Source of the DNA: Arcicella sp038230735
Lineage (GTDB): Bacteria > Bacteroidota > Bacteroidia > Cytophagales > Spirosomataceae
DNA: 64,000 nt
Assembly: GCA_038230735.1 (NCBI GenBank)
Contig: JBBRMR010000016.1
Coordinates: 14,396 to 78,395 of the forward strand
Direction of reading: 5' to 3'
Shown here piece after piece: positions 27,779 through 37,303 of this stretch (within the stretch, counting starts at the first letter, position 1; every line of letters starts with the position of its first letter). The position numbers and the translations under genes are program-made. A model generated the notes under the pieces. The model was given only the letters and a program-made list of their open reading frames with translations. It made no database searches and was not told the origin of the DNA.

Positions 27779-28519
27779 ATGAGCATTAAATTAGCCATCG
27801 TCATGCCTGCCTATAATGAAGAAGGGTGCATGGCAGACGTAGTAAAAATCTGGTCAGACCTTTTAAATACTGAATTTGCAGGAGAAAATGCACGACTTGT
27901 AGTAGTAAATGATGGGTCGAAAGATAGTACAGGGAAAATTCTTGACTCGCTTGTACCACTATATCCCAAGCTTGTTGTGGTGCATCAACCCAATGGCGGA
28001 CATGGCAATGCCGTTGTCCACGCCTATCGTAAAGCGGTTGAATTGGAGGCAGAATACGTTTTTCAAACCGATTCGGATGATCAGTTTATTCCAGAAGATG
28101 TTAAAAAACTATGGGACAAAAGAAATCAATCCGATTTTATTTTAGGCTACCGTGAAGTTAGACATGATGATATATTTAGATTGCTGATTACCAGAGTCTT
28201 ACGTTATAGTATGTTCTTTGTGTATGGTACTTTTATTATGGATTCAAATATTCCTTTTCGTTTAATTAAAGGTTCGTTTCTGAGAAAATTATTGGCTCAA
28301 TTGCCTAATCCAGTTCCTTTTGCTCCTAATATTTTCTTGGCAATTATGGCGAAAAAATCGGGTCAAGAATTGTTCAATATTCCAATTATCCACAAGGAAA
28401 GATTAACAGGCGAGGTGTCAATTCAGAAAATGAAGCTGTTGAAAGTATGTTGGCAGTCGTTTAAAGAATTGCTAAATTTTCGTTTAGAATTGAATAACAA
28501 GATTAAAAATTTGAAATGA
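27779..28519 (+). CDS. Glycosyltransferase family 2
   Basis: 246-residue cytoplasmic GT-A enzyme resembling dolichol-phosphate-mannose synthase: IVMPAYNEEGCMADVV, VVNDGSKDSTGKI, NGGHGNAVVHAY and the DxD motif in QTDSDDQFIPED. It lacks C-terminal membrane helices. Its stop overlaps the glf start (ATGA), so the two are translated together; a role with galactofuranose-containing glycan is therefore likely. Confidence 0.9.
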   Translation: MSIKLAIVMPAYNEEGCMADVVKIWSDLLNTEFAGENARLVVVNDGSKDSTGKILDSLVPLYPKLVVVHQPNGGHGNAVVHAYRKAVELEAEYVFQTDSDDQFIPEDVKKLWDKRNQSDFILGYREVRHDDIFRLLITRVLRYSMFFVYGTFIMDSNIPFRLIKGSFLRKLLAQLPNPVPFAPNIFLAIMAKKSGQELFNIPIIHKERLTGEVSIQKMKLLKVCWQSFKELLNFRLELNNKIKNLK

Positions 28520-29616
28520 AAGATTACGATTATTTAATAGTGGGTGCTGGACTATTTGGTGCTGTTTTCGCTCACGAGGCTCATAAAAAAGGCAAAAAAA
28601 GCTTAGTAATTGACCGTAGAAATCATACGGGTGGAAATATATTTAGCGAAGAAGTTGAGGGCATAAATGTCCACAAATACGGGGCTCATATTTTTCATAC
28701 CAACGATAAAGGAATTTGGGATTACGTTAATTCATTCGTTGAATTTAACCGTTATACCAATTCACCGATGGCGAATTATGAAGGTGAAATGTATAATTTA
28801 CCTTTTAATATGAATACGTTCTATCAATTATGGAAAGTTAAAACGCCCGAAGAAGCACAGCAAAAAATAGATGAGCAAGTAGCTGCATCAGGAATTATTG
28901 ACCCACAAAACCTTGAAGAACAGGCAATTTCGCTGGTTGGTACGGATATTTACGAAAAACTCATCAAAGGTTATACCGAAAAACAATGGGGACGTAAGGC
29001 AACTGAATTACCCGCTTTTATCATCAAACGCTTGCCTTTGAGATTTACTTTTGACAATAATTATTTCAACGATAAGTACCAAGGAATTCCGATTGGTGGT
29101 TATAATAAATTGACCGAAGGCTTATTGAAAGGTATCGAAGTAAGAACGGATGTTGATTTTTTTAAAAATAAAGAGGCTTTAATGAATTTGGCAGAGAAAA
29201 CCGTTTTCACGGGTAATATTGACGAATTTTATAATTATCAGTTTGGGAAGTTGGAATATCGTAGCTTGAAATTTGAGCATGAAATACACGATAAAGAAAA
29301 CTACCAAGGTAATGCCGTAGTAAATTATACTGAAGCCGAAGTTCCTTATACCAGAATCTTGGAACATAAACATTTTGAGTTTGGGAAACAGCCCAAAACG
29401 GTTGTAACAAAAGAATATCCCTGTGAATGGTCGGCGGGAATGGAGGCGTACTATCCAGTGAATGATGATAAGAATAATGAATTATTCAAAAAATATCGTG
29501 ATTTATCAAGACAAGAAGAAAATATCATTTTTGGTGGACGCTTGGCTGAGTACAAATATTATGATATGCACCAAGTAATTGGGTCAGCATTGGTTACAGC
29601 GAAAAATAGTTTATAG
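28516..29616 (+). CDS. glf: UDP-galactopyranose mutase
   Basis: 366-residue flavoenzyme interconverting UDP-galactopyranose and UDP-galactofuranose, which supplies Galf for surface glycans. It shows the FAD fold VGAGLFGAVFAHEAHKKGK, RRNHTGGNIF, YGAHIFHTND, GYTEKQWGRKATELPA and the C-terminal GGRLAEYKYYDMHQVI. Length and motifs match bacterial Glf throughout. It is coupled to the GT2 upstream by a 4-base overlap. Confidence 0.97.
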   Translation: MKDYDYLIVGAGLFGAVFAHEAHKKGKKSLVIDRRNHTGGNIFSEEVEGINVHKYGAHIFHTNDKGIWDYVNSFVEFNRYTNSPMANYEGEMYNLPFNMNTFYQLWKVKTPEEAQQKIDEQVAASGIIDPQNLEEQAISLVGTDIYEKLIKGYTEKQWGRKATELPAFIIKRLPLRFTFDNNYFNDKYQGIPIGGYNKLTEGLLKGIEVRTDVDFFKNKEALMNLAEKTVFTGNIDEFYNYQFGKLEYRSLKFEHEIHDKENYQGNAVVNYTEAEVPYTRILEHKHFEFGKQPKTVVTKEYPCEWSAGMEAYYPVNDDKNNELFKKYRDLSRQEENIIFGGRLAEYKYYDMHQVIGSALVTAKNSL

Positions 29617-29617
29617 T

Positions 29618-29716
29618 AGAGCCAAGGCATTGCCTTGTCTAATTAACGTCTGATAGAGGGAAAAGAATGGTCAAAGATTAGAAAAGGCAATGCTGAGCGT
29701 CGGTTGCCTTGTCTCT
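29618..29716. repeat. Paired TTGCCTTGTCT elements downstream of glf
   Basis: TTGCCTTGTCT occurs at 29630-29640 and 29704-29714. Each is preceded by AAGGCA, so both can fold into hairpins (AAGGCA/TGCCTT), the first compact and the second with an 18-base loop. The element is unlike the heptad islands in being palindromic rather than periodic. Confidence 0.55.
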
Positions 29717-29751
29717 AAGAAATATCCGTAATTGCCCAAATGGGTAATATT

Positions 29752-32394
29752 ATGAAAAAAAATCTCCTTTTCTTGGGCTTACTTATTTTAGGAATTGGGG
29801 GATATTTTTTTTACCAAAAGAATATTCAGCAACATAGCTTTGTAACAAATTTTATTCCTGACAACACGATTATTTTATTGGAAACGAATGAAATTTCTAC
29901 CACTAAAAATAAAATAATCCCTCGTATTCCCATGCTTTCACGGGCAAATCAGCAATATCAAATATTCAAGCAAATTGGATTAAATGACAAAGACATCTCT
30001 AATTTATTACTGAAGAAAACACTTTATTTTGCGGTAATCCCAGAAGGTAAGGGAGACTTTTCTTTTATTAATTATTTACCTTTAAATGCTGATAATGAGG
30101 ATTTTATCGAAAAATTAGAAAGCCTGAATCAAAATGCAATTGGTTATCGGGTAATACCTCACACTACGAAAGGATTTAAGATTTTGGAAGTGGTAAATGC
30201 GAATGCAAAGGTAGTATTTTCTTATATTATTCAAGAAAATTTCATGATTTTCAGTAAATCAAATTTAGCGATTGAGGAGGCTATTTTACATCAGGAAAAT
30301 TCTTGGATCAATTCTTTGAATCTTTATGCAAAAAGCGGGGAATCTGACTCGTTATTTACCATTACGCATTTTAATCAAAAGGCAATTGGTAAATTTATTG
30401 CTGATGTTTTGGTAGTTAAATCAAATACATCTGCACAAATATTCACCCTTTTTCCTGAAACTTTCCAATGGTTAAAGCCGAATAAAAATTCTCTTGAAGG
30501 TATTGGAATTAAAGACACTCAAAATCTATTTAAAGAGCAAATAGCATCGAGTATCAATAATTTGAACATGATTCCCAATTCGTGTTCTTATATGATTGAT
30601 TTCTCGTTTGATAAACCTAAAATGTTAATTAGTAAATTTGAAATATTATTGGAAAATGAGTCGAGAATTTCAGTTTTACGTGATGAAGCAAGTTCAAAAT
30701 TTGATATTGATTTTAGCAAGATTTATGATAAAATTGAGCGTGAAATCACTTATTGTGCTTTCGATAATTCACAAGGAAGTTTGTCTAATAAAATCTTGAT
30801 TTTCAACCATAAAGGATTAATGAATCCTTTGAAAGTTATTGCCCGAAATGTAGCACAGCAAGGTAAAGAGGACGTTTTTAGTGTTCAATACGGCAGTTTT
30901 ATGATTATAAATTTGGGCATAAAAGAATTCCCAAGTCTTCTTTTTGGAAAGATTTTTAGTGGATTTGAAGAGTGTTATTTTACCGAATATAATGATAAAT
31001 TAATTTTGGCAAGCAGTCTTTCGATGATGCAAGACTATTTGATCAGCGTTGGGAAAGGCGATGTTTGGGGTAATTCACCAAAACATAAGACAATCCTTAA
31101 ATCCTGTATTCCAGCGAATTTAACAGTAATTTCTGAAAGCTCGAAAGTTATTCCTAATTTTCAAAAGCTAATAAATTCTACGTGGTCTAATAAAATCAAT
31201 ACTTATAATTTAGAACTTTCATCGGTTCAGGCTGAAATTTTACAAAGCACTGCCACTGAAAGTAGAATAGTGCTTCTGAAAAATATTGAACCCGTTAGGA
31301 GTTCAGTTAAATATGCGAATAAATGGGTAAAGTTGGGTAAAATCGGTTTGGAAGCAAATGCTCAACCGCTTTATTTAGTTAATCCAATCAACAAAAATGC
31401 TGAAATTTTGGTGCAAAGTAAAGACAATAAATTGCAACTTTATAGCCAAGGAAAACAAATTTGGAATCATCAATTAACTGGTAAAATTGTTGGAGAAATT
31501 AGGAATAGCCGTGTTTTTGATAAATCTGTTCAACAGTTTTTATGTGCAACCAATAAGAATATTTATATTTTATTACGAACCGAAAAAGGTTTTGATGTTA
31601 AAGTTAGTGAGGCATTTAGAGGGTATAATTTAGATAATTTTAAAATTTTTGAGAACGAACAAGATCATCAACATTTTGTAACGTTTGTTACTTCAAATGG
31701 TGAGACGTATAAAATGGATAAAAAAAGTTTAACCTTAAAATCCACTAATTCTGATAATAAAATAGCGGGTGTAATTGCCCCTTTTCCAAGCATAATTATC
31801 AATAATCAAGAATTTGGTATTTACTTGACTAAGAACGGAAAATTAATCATTAAGAATTCATCTGGATTAGTGGCAAAGGGTTTTCCAATGAGTTTTAAAG
31901 GAGTTTTTAATACTCCAGCTATTTTGGAGGGTAATGAAAATAACATAATTCTATTGAGTGATAAAGGTGAATTGCATAAAATTAGTCTAACGGGTAAAGT
32001 AATAGAAAAAAGGCAGTTATTTAGACCAGATAATGAAATGAAATTTTCAATGGCTATGAACGAACGGGGCAATGATTGGGTATTGATGCGAACAGACGGG
32101 AAGGAAGTGGTTGTGATGGATAAAAATGAAAATGAAATATTTGCCTTAAAAGGTTTAATCTATGGCAAAAAAGCCCTTAATTACTACAATTTAGGCATTG
32201 GCGGTAAATTCTTTGCTCTCAATAATGGGTATTCTACTTATAATTTTTATGATGAAACGGGTCAAAATATTGGTGGATTACCGATACTATCTGAATATAA
32301 ACCACGACTGTCGTATTCGGATTCTTACCAGAAAGTAATCATGAATATTACAACGCCAACTACTATTGAAACTTGGTCGGCAAAAATTCGGTAA
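29752..32394 (+). CDS. Large envelope protein of unknown function
   Basis: About 880 residues with an N-terminal membrane anchor or signal (KKNLLFLGLLILGIGGYFFY), then a region to about 520 resembling DUF3352-type proteins (VTNFIPDNTIILLETNEIS), and a C-terminal half (about 530-880) with repeated beta motifs suggesting a propeller (LLSDKGELHKISLTGKVIEK). The rest would be extracytoplasmic. No catalytic motif was recognised. It lies between glf and the MBOAT/SGNH pair in the same direction, hinting at a role in the same surface glycan. The ATG at 29752 begins the hydrophobic segment directly. Confidence 0.75.
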   Translation: MKKNLLFLGLLILGIGGYFFYQKNIQQHSFVTNFIPDNTIILLETNEISTTKNKIIPRIPMLSRANQQYQIFKQIGLNDKDISNLLLKKTLYFAVIPEGKGDFSFINYLPLNADNEDFIEKLESLNQNAIGYRVIPHTTKGFKILEVVNANAKVVFSYIIQENFMIFSKSNLAIEEAILHQENSWINSLNLYAKSGESDSLFTITHFNQKAIGKFIADVLVVKSNTSAQIFTLFPETFQWLKPNKNSLEGIGIKDTQNLFKEQIASSINNLNMIPNSCSYMIDFSFDKPKMLISKFEILLENESRISVLRDEASSKFDIDFSKIYDKIEREITYCAFDNSQGSLSNKILIFNHKGLMNPLKVIARNVAQQGKEDVFSVQYGSFMIINLGIKEFPSLLFGKIFSGFEECYFTEYNDKLILASSLSMMQDYLISVGKGDVWGNSPKHKTILKSCIPANLTVISESSKVIPNFQKLINSTWSNKINTYNLELSSVQAEILQSTATESRIVLLKNIEPVRSSVKYANKWVKLGKIGLEANAQPLYLVNPINKNAEILVQSKDNKLQLYSQGKQIWNHQLTGKIVGEIRNSRVFDKSVQQFLCATNKNIYILLRTEKGFDVKVSEAFRGYNLDNFKIFENEQDHQHFVTFVTSNGETYKMDKKSLTLKSTNSDNKIAGVIAPFPSIIINNQEFGIYLTKNGKLIIKNSSGLVAKGFPMSFKGVFNTPAILEGNENNIILLSDKGELHKISLTGKVIEKRQLFRPDNEMKFSMAMNERGNDWVLMRTDGKEVVVMDKNENEIFALKGLIYGKKALNYYNLGIGGKFFALNNGYSTYNFYDETGQNIGGLPILSEYKPRLSYSDSYQKVIMNITTPTTIETWSAKIR

Positions 32395-32470
32395 AAGGTC
32401 AAGGGTGAAAGGTAAAGGGATTGGAAATCACTATTAATTCCGAAACCCTATTCTTAATACTTAATACCTC
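32394..32470. repeat. AAAGGTC/AAGGGTG-type heptad island, two arms
   Basis: Left arm 32394-32424 (AAAGGTC, AAGGGTG, in 7-base steps) begins within the stop codon of the preceding gene; right arm 32436-32470 (AACCCTA, TTCTTAA) is loosely complementary. Periodicity is clearer than complementarity. Confidence 0.5.
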
Positions 32471-32477
32471 AAAAATA

Positions 32478-33881
32478 ATGCTATTCAATTCCCTCCACTT
32501 TTTTATATTTTTTATCATCGTTACGCTCGGATATTGGTCTTTGGGGTGGAAAGGACGTTGGCGGCTTTTGCTTTTTGCGAGTTGCTATTTCTACATGGTT
32601 TTCAAACCGATTTATGTTTTAATCCTCTTTTTTACCATTATTATTGATTATTTTGCGGGTATTTGGCTTGAAAAAACTGAAGGGAAATCACGGAAATGGC
32701 TATTGATTATTAGCCTAATTTCAAATATCGGGATTTTAGCTTTTTATAAATATTACGGCTTCTTTTTTGATAATATTAGTCATTTTTTAGGGCTTTGGGA
32801 AATACAAAATCCTCTGCCAATCTTCAAATTTATATTACCAATTGGGCTTTCATTTCACACCTTTCAAGCCATGAGTTACACGATAGAGGTGTATCGTGGA
32901 AACCAAAAAGCTGAACAACATTTTGGTATTTATGCCCTCTACGTGATGTTTTATCCACAACTGGTGGCTGGACCTATTGAACGCCCACAAAATATATTGC
33001 ATCAATTTCATACTAAATTTGACTACGATTGGGAGAAGGTGAAAAGTGGTTTGATGATGATGGCTTGGGGATTATTCAAAAAAGTTGTTATCGCTGACAG
33101 ACTTTCAATGGTGGTTGATTTTGCCTATAAAAACCCCTCAGAACAGACTGGTTTGACGCTTTTAATAGCTACTTTCTTCTATACTTTCCAAATTTATTGT
33201 GATTTTTCGGGTTATTCAGATATTGCTTTGGGTTCTGCCAAAGTAATGGGCTATGATTTGATGGAAAACTTTCATACGCCTTATTTTTCAACCTCCATTT
33301 CAGAGTTTTGGCGGCGTTGGCACATTTCATTATCCACTTGGTTTAGAGATTATTTATATATTCCGCTGGGTGGAAATCGGGTATCGGAATGGCGAAGATA
33401 CTCCAATCAATTCTTTGTTTTCATGGTCAGCGGACTTTGGCATGGTGCGGAATGGACTTTTGTAATTTGGGGTTCACTGCATGGATTTTATTTGATTTTA
33501 GCGGTATTGCGGGATAAATATTTACCCAATGTGAGTCTGCCTAAAAATATAATGGGAAAAAGTATTAACCTCATTTCAACTTTCATTTTGGTAATGTTAG
33601 CTTGGGTGTTTTTTAGGGCAAAAGGTACGCATGATGCTTTTTTAATTTTGAAAAAGATAAGTAATTTTTCTTTTAATGATATTTTTAAAACGCCTTTAAA
33701 CCCAATAGAAATGTGGTTTTCTGTGATATTAATAGGTTTTTTGCTTTGGAAAGAAGCTTTGTTTTTTCAAATTAATACCCAGAATAATCTTCGTTTTTAT
33801 GTGCTTTCTTTTATTTTTATGGCGTTGATTTATTTCTTTGGGGTTTTTAATACCAACCAGTTTATTTACTTTCAATTCTGA
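32478..33881 (+). CDS. MBOAT-family O-acyltransferase (AlgI-like)
   Basis: 467-residue polytopic membrane protein of the AlgI/DltB branch. It contains LPIGLSFHTFQAMSYTIEVYRG, YPQLVAGPIERP, FCDFSGYSDIALGSAKVMGY-like core motifs and the catalytic-His region SGLWHGAEWTFVIWGSLHG. These proteins move acyl groups across the inner membrane for polysaccharide O-acetylation together with a periplasmic SGNH partner, which the next gene appears to encode. ATG at 32478 was chosen; an upstream start would add 19 residues read from the repeat island. Confidence 0.93.
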   Translation: MLFNSLHFFIFFIIVTLGYWSLGWKGRWRLLLFASCYFYMVFKPIYVLILFFTIIIDYFAGIWLEKTEGKSRKWLLIISLISNIGILAFYKYYGFFFDNISHFLGLWEIQNPLPIFKFILPIGLSFHTFQAMSYTIEVYRGNQKAEQHFGIYALYVMFYPQLVAGPIERPQNILHQFHTKFDYDWEKVKSGLMMMAWGLFKKVVIADRLSMVVDFAYKNPSEQTGLTLLIATFFYTFQIYCDFSGYSDIALGSAKVMGYDLMENFHTPYFSTSISEFWRRWHISLSTWFRDYLYIPLGGNRVSEWRRYSNQFFVFMVSGLWHGAEWTFVIWGSLHGFYLILAVLRDKYLPNVSLPKNIMGKSINLISTFILVMLAWVFFRAKGTHDAFLILKKISNFSFNDIFKTPLNPIEMWFSVILIGFLLWKEALFFQINTQNNLRFYVLSFIFMALIYFFGVFNTNQFIYFQF

Positions 33882-33939
33882 TTTTTTAACCATATATGTA
33901 TGATAGGAATGTTAGGTTTTTAGAAAATAAAGATTAGAA

Positions 33940-34965
33940 ATGTTTAGAAAATTATTAAAATATCTTGTCTTAATTATTGCCATCTATCTTTGGATTCAGG
34001 CGTATTCTCCTTTTGTTTATCAAGAGATAGGAGGAAAATTGAAGCTGTTTCCCGACGATTATCGTTATGGAGATTTGTATCGTTTGTCATATTTACCGCA
34101 GTTTAAACAAGACGCTTTTGAATGTGAACACGGGCATTTTACTAATAAAAAACCGATTCAATTATTCTTAATTGGCGATAGTTTTACCGAAGAACCTAAA
34201 ATCAACCTTCAAGATTTTCCTATTGAAAAATACCAATATATTCACTGGGCAAAACACGCTAATTTTCAGTTAGATACTGCTAAAAAAAACATTTTGATTC
34301 TTGAAACCGTAGAAAGAACTTTTAAAGATCACTTTTCACAAGTTGCGGATAATTTTTCTAACCAAGAAAACGTAAATGTGAAAACTTCTTTTAAACAGAA
34401 AATCGAAAAAGAAGTTGATAAATTTGAGAAAAATATTGTTCCAAAAGGTACAGAAGACCGCCTTGCCCATACACTTTTTAACTATGATTTTTTTCTTTGG
34501 TTTCGGGAATTAAAAGCATCTTTAAATCTCAATATCTTTGGTAGGATAGAGGATGAAGTGGGACTTTCAAAGGATAAAACGCAGATTTTTTATGCCGATG
34601 AAGCTGATGTAACTAATTCAAAATCAGCGTTTTATCCAGTTAGCAATACAGATATTGATTTATTTGTAAAAACTATTAACGACACTCAGAATAAATATTT
34701 AACGATGGGTTTTGATGAAGTTTATCTGTCAATCATTCCTAACAAAGTCAGTATTTTATCGCCCGGTCTGGGGAAATATAATCATTTAATTGAGCGAATT
34801 CAAGGGGATAAGCGGCTTGAAACTCCGATTATTGATACTTATTCAGTATTTAAAAAGTCACCCCAAAAATACTATTTAAAAAGTGATACGCATTGGAATT
34901 GTGAGGGGAGAGAGGTCTGGTTGCAAAAAGTAAATTCTATTTTTGCTGAACAAAACGCAAAATGA
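33940..34965 (+). CDS. SGNH/AlgX-like partner of the MBOAT acyltransferase
   Basis: 341 residues with an N-terminal membrane segment (about 5-22) and a periplasmic SGNH-hydrolase-like domain: LFLIGDSFTEEP supplies the block-I Ser and KSDTHWNCEG the Asp-x-x-His pair typical of AlgJ/AlgX. It lies 58 bases after the MBOAT gene, the usual pairing for O-acetyl transfer to exported glycan. Sequence between the motifs is divergent. Its stop overlaps oxyR by 4 bases. Confidence 0.78.
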   Translation: MFRKLLKYLVLIIAIYLWIQAYSPFVYQEIGGKLKLFPDDYRYGDLYRLSYLPQFKQDAFECEHGHFTNKKPIQLFLIGDSFTEEPKINLQDFPIEKYQYIHWAKHANFQLDTAKKNILILETVERTFKDHFSQVADNFSNQENVNVKTSFKQKIEKEVDKFEKNIVPKGTEDRLAHTLFNYDFFLWFRELKASLNLNIFGRIEDEVGLSKDKTQIFYADEADVTNSKSAFYPVSNTDIDLFVKTINDTQNKYLTMGFDEVYLSIIPNKVSILSPGLGKYNHLIERIQGDKRLETPIIDTYSVFKKSPQKYYLKSDTHWNCEGREVWLQKVNSIFAEQNAK

Positions 34966-35897
34966 CAATTACCCAAATTGAATATATTTTGGCGGTGGAA
35001 AAACATCGAAATTTTGTGCAAGCCGCTGATAGTTGCTGTGTTACACAGCCAACGCTAAGTATGCAAATTCAAAAGTTGGAAGATGAATTGGGGGTGAAGA
35101 TTTTTGACCGTAGCCGACAGCCTTTAATAACGACTAATATTGGAAAAGAAATCATCCAACAAGCCCGAATTGCCATCTCGGAATTTTACAAAATTCATGA
35201 AACCATTAACTGCAATAAACAGGATGTTTCAGGAGAAATCCGTTTAGCCATTATTCCTACGATTGCTCCTTATTTATTGCCATTATTTCTTAATAGTTTT
35301 TTAGAACTATACCCAACTATTGAACTGAAAATTAAAGAATTGACTACTGATAAAATTGTTCAAGGCTTAAAAAATAATGAAATTGATATTGGTTTATTAG
35401 CAACGCCATTACAACAAGCAGATATTAAAGAATTCCCCATTTTCTACGAAGAGTTAGTCTTGTATGTTTCTAAGTTAAATGCAATTTACCAAAAGAAATA
35501 TGCTCTTTCAGAAGATATAAATCCTAATGAATTATGGCTATTGGAAGAAGGACATTGTTTGCGTTCACAGATTGAAAATTTGTGCGAATTGAAACGTAAA
35601 TCTATCGGACAAAAACGTTTTGAATACCAAGCGGGTAGTTTAGAAACTTTACGTAAAATGGTGGAAAGAAATCAGGGAATCACTATTTTGCCCGAATTAG
35701 CAACCTTAGATTTTGATGAGGAAAGAATGAATTTGATAAGACATTTTAAATCGCCTGCACCCGTGAGGGAGGTTAGTTTAGTGGTTCATAAAAATTTTGC
35801 GAAGGTTGGTATTTTAAAAGCCTTGCAAAATTGTATCTTTGAATCTTTACCACAAGAATTTAAAGAAAATAAACCCAAAAATATCCTAACCGTATGA
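34962..35897 (+). CDS. oxyR: OxyR-type LysR transcriptional regulator
   Basis: 311-residue peroxide sensor. The LysR winged helix-turn-helix occupies residues 1-60 (QAADSCCVTQPTLSMQIQKL), then the effector domain. The segment LLEEGHCLRSQIENLC places cysteines at residues 199 and 208, the same numbers as the redox pair of E. coli OxyR, so disulfide sensing of hydrogen peroxide is well supported. It is unusually embedded between a glycan O-acetylation gene and a transporter, overlapping both neighbours by 4 bases; no katG or ahpC is adjacent. Confidence 0.93.
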   Translation: MTITQIEYILAVEKHRNFVQAADSCCVTQPTLSMQIQKLEDELGVKIFDRSRQPLITTNIGKEIIQQARIAISEFYKIHETINCNKQDVSGEIRLAIIPTIAPYLLPLFLNSFLELYPTIELKIKELTTDKIVQGLKNNEIDIGLLATPLQQADIKEFPIFYEELVLYVSKLNAIYQKKYALSEDINPNELWLLEEGHCLRSQIENLCELKRKSIGQKRFEYQAGSLETLRKMVERNQGITILPELATLDFDEERMNLIRHFKSPAPVREVSLVVHKNFAKVGILKALQNCIFESLPQEFKENKPKNILTV

Positions 35898-37186
35898 AAA
35901 ATAATCCCAAAGTCCTGACCGCTTGGACGATGTATGACTGGGCAAACTCGGTTCATTCACTTACCATTACCTCCGCAATTTTCCCGATTTATTTTCCTCT
36001 GGCTGCCATCATGCTGCCTTCCAAAAGCACTAAACTGGATTTCTTGGGTTTTCAACTCGAAAATACCGTTGTTTATTCTTATGCTTTGTCGTTGGGATTT
36101 TTGATTTTAGCATTTTCGGTACCCTTGGTTTCAGCCATTTCGGATTTTACGGGCAAGAAAAAATTGTTCATGAAAATGTACTGTTATTTAGGAGCATTTT
36201 CCTGCATGGCTTTGTATTTTTTCAAGGAAGGCGATTATTATTTAGGCACTTTCGCATTTTTGTTTTCGGTTGTAGGATGGGGTGGGAGTATCGTATTTTA
36301 TAACTCCTATATACCAGAAATAGCAACCGAAGATAAGTTTGATTCATTATCGGCAAAAGGTTTTACAATGGGGTATATTGGAAGCGTAATTTTACTGATT
36401 CAAAATCTTACAATGGTTTTAAAACCAGAGTGGTACGGTAATGTTAGTGGGGAAGAGGCGTCAAGAATTTCATTCTTGACGGTAGGTATTTGGTGGATAG
36501 TTTTTGCCCAAATTCCTTTCTATTATTTACCCGAAACTAATAAAACTCAAAAGAAGGCTGGTAATTGGATTTTTAACGGTTTTCGTGAATTGAAGAAGGT
36601 TTTTAATGAACTCCAACAATTGAATATTACCAAGAAATTCTTATCAGCTTTCTTCTTTTACAATATGGGAGCTCAAACGGTTATGTTTTTAGGGGCTTTG
36701 TTTGGAAGTAAAGAATTAAAATTGCCATCAGACGCACTCATTATCACTATTTTATTGATTCAATTAGTCGCAATTGTAGGAGCGTACCTTTTCTCTAAAA
36801 TCTCCGAAAAGATTGGCAATACTCGCTCACTTTTTATCATCGTAATGATTTGGATAGCGGTTTGTATTGCGGGCTATTTCGTTTATACCCGAACAGAATT
36901 TTACTTTTTAGCTACGGGTATTGGCTTGGTAATGGGCGGAATTCAATCGCTTTCACGTTCAACTTACGCCAAAATGTTACCTGAAAATACCTCAGATACC
37001 GCTTCATATTTTAGTTTTTATGACGTTTGCGATAGGCTTTCAACGGTTTTTGGCACGTTTATGTTTGGTTTAGTTAATCAATTGACGGGAAGTATGAGGT
37101 ATAGTTTATTGGTTTTAACCGTAATTTTTGCCATCGGTGGGGCAATTCTTTATACAATTCCTTCCAAAAAGGTTTACAAGTTTTAA
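35894..37186 (+). CDS. MFS transporter, UMF1/Atg22-like
   Basis: 430-residue inner-membrane protein with about twelve helices and the UMF1 (Atg22) signature at the start: VLTAWTMYDWANSVHSLTITSAIFP. It also has VSAISDFTGKKK between early helices and GLVMGGIQSLSRSTYAKMLPE near the end. Bacterial members are putative permeases of unknown substrate. Its start overlaps the oxyR stop (ATGA), so it is co-translated with the regulator. Confidence 0.9.
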   Translation: MKNNPKVLTAWTMYDWANSVHSLTITSAIFPIYFPLAAIMLPSKSTKLDFLGFQLENTVVYSYALSLGFLILAFSVPLVSAISDFTGKKKLFMKMYCYLGAFSCMALYFFKEGDYYLGTFAFLFSVVGWGGSIVFYNSYIPEIATEDKFDSLSAKGFTMGYIGSVILLIQNLTMVLKPEWYGNVSGEEASRISFLTVGIWWIVFAQIPFYYLPETNKTQKKAGNWIFNGFRELKKVFNELQQLNITKKFLSAFFFYNMGAQTVMFLGALFGSKELKLPSDALIITILLIQLVAIVGAYLFSKISEKIGNTRSLFIIVMIWIAVCIAGYFVYTRTEFYFLATGIGLVMGGIQSLSRSTYAKMLPENTSDTASYFSFYDVCDRLSTVFGTFMFGLVNQLTGSMRYSLLVLTVIFAIGGAILYTIPSKKVYKF

Positions 37187-37301
37187 TTTTAGGGATTAGG
37201 TAATTTGGGATTGGGGCTTTGGTAATTTGTTGTTATAATTATATAAATAATTTCAATTTTTTCAATATCAAACCCCAATTACCTGACCCCCAATCCTTAA
37301 A
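37187..37301. repeat. TTAGGGA-type heptad island, two inverted arms
   Basis: Left arm 37187-37230 (TTAGGGA, TTAGGTA, then ATTTGGG in 7-base steps) and right arm 37266-37301 (AACCCCA ... CCCAATCCTTA) are reverse-complementary over most of their length. It fills the gap between two convergent genes and probably ends both transcripts. Confidence 0.7.
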
Positions 37302-37303
37302 AA

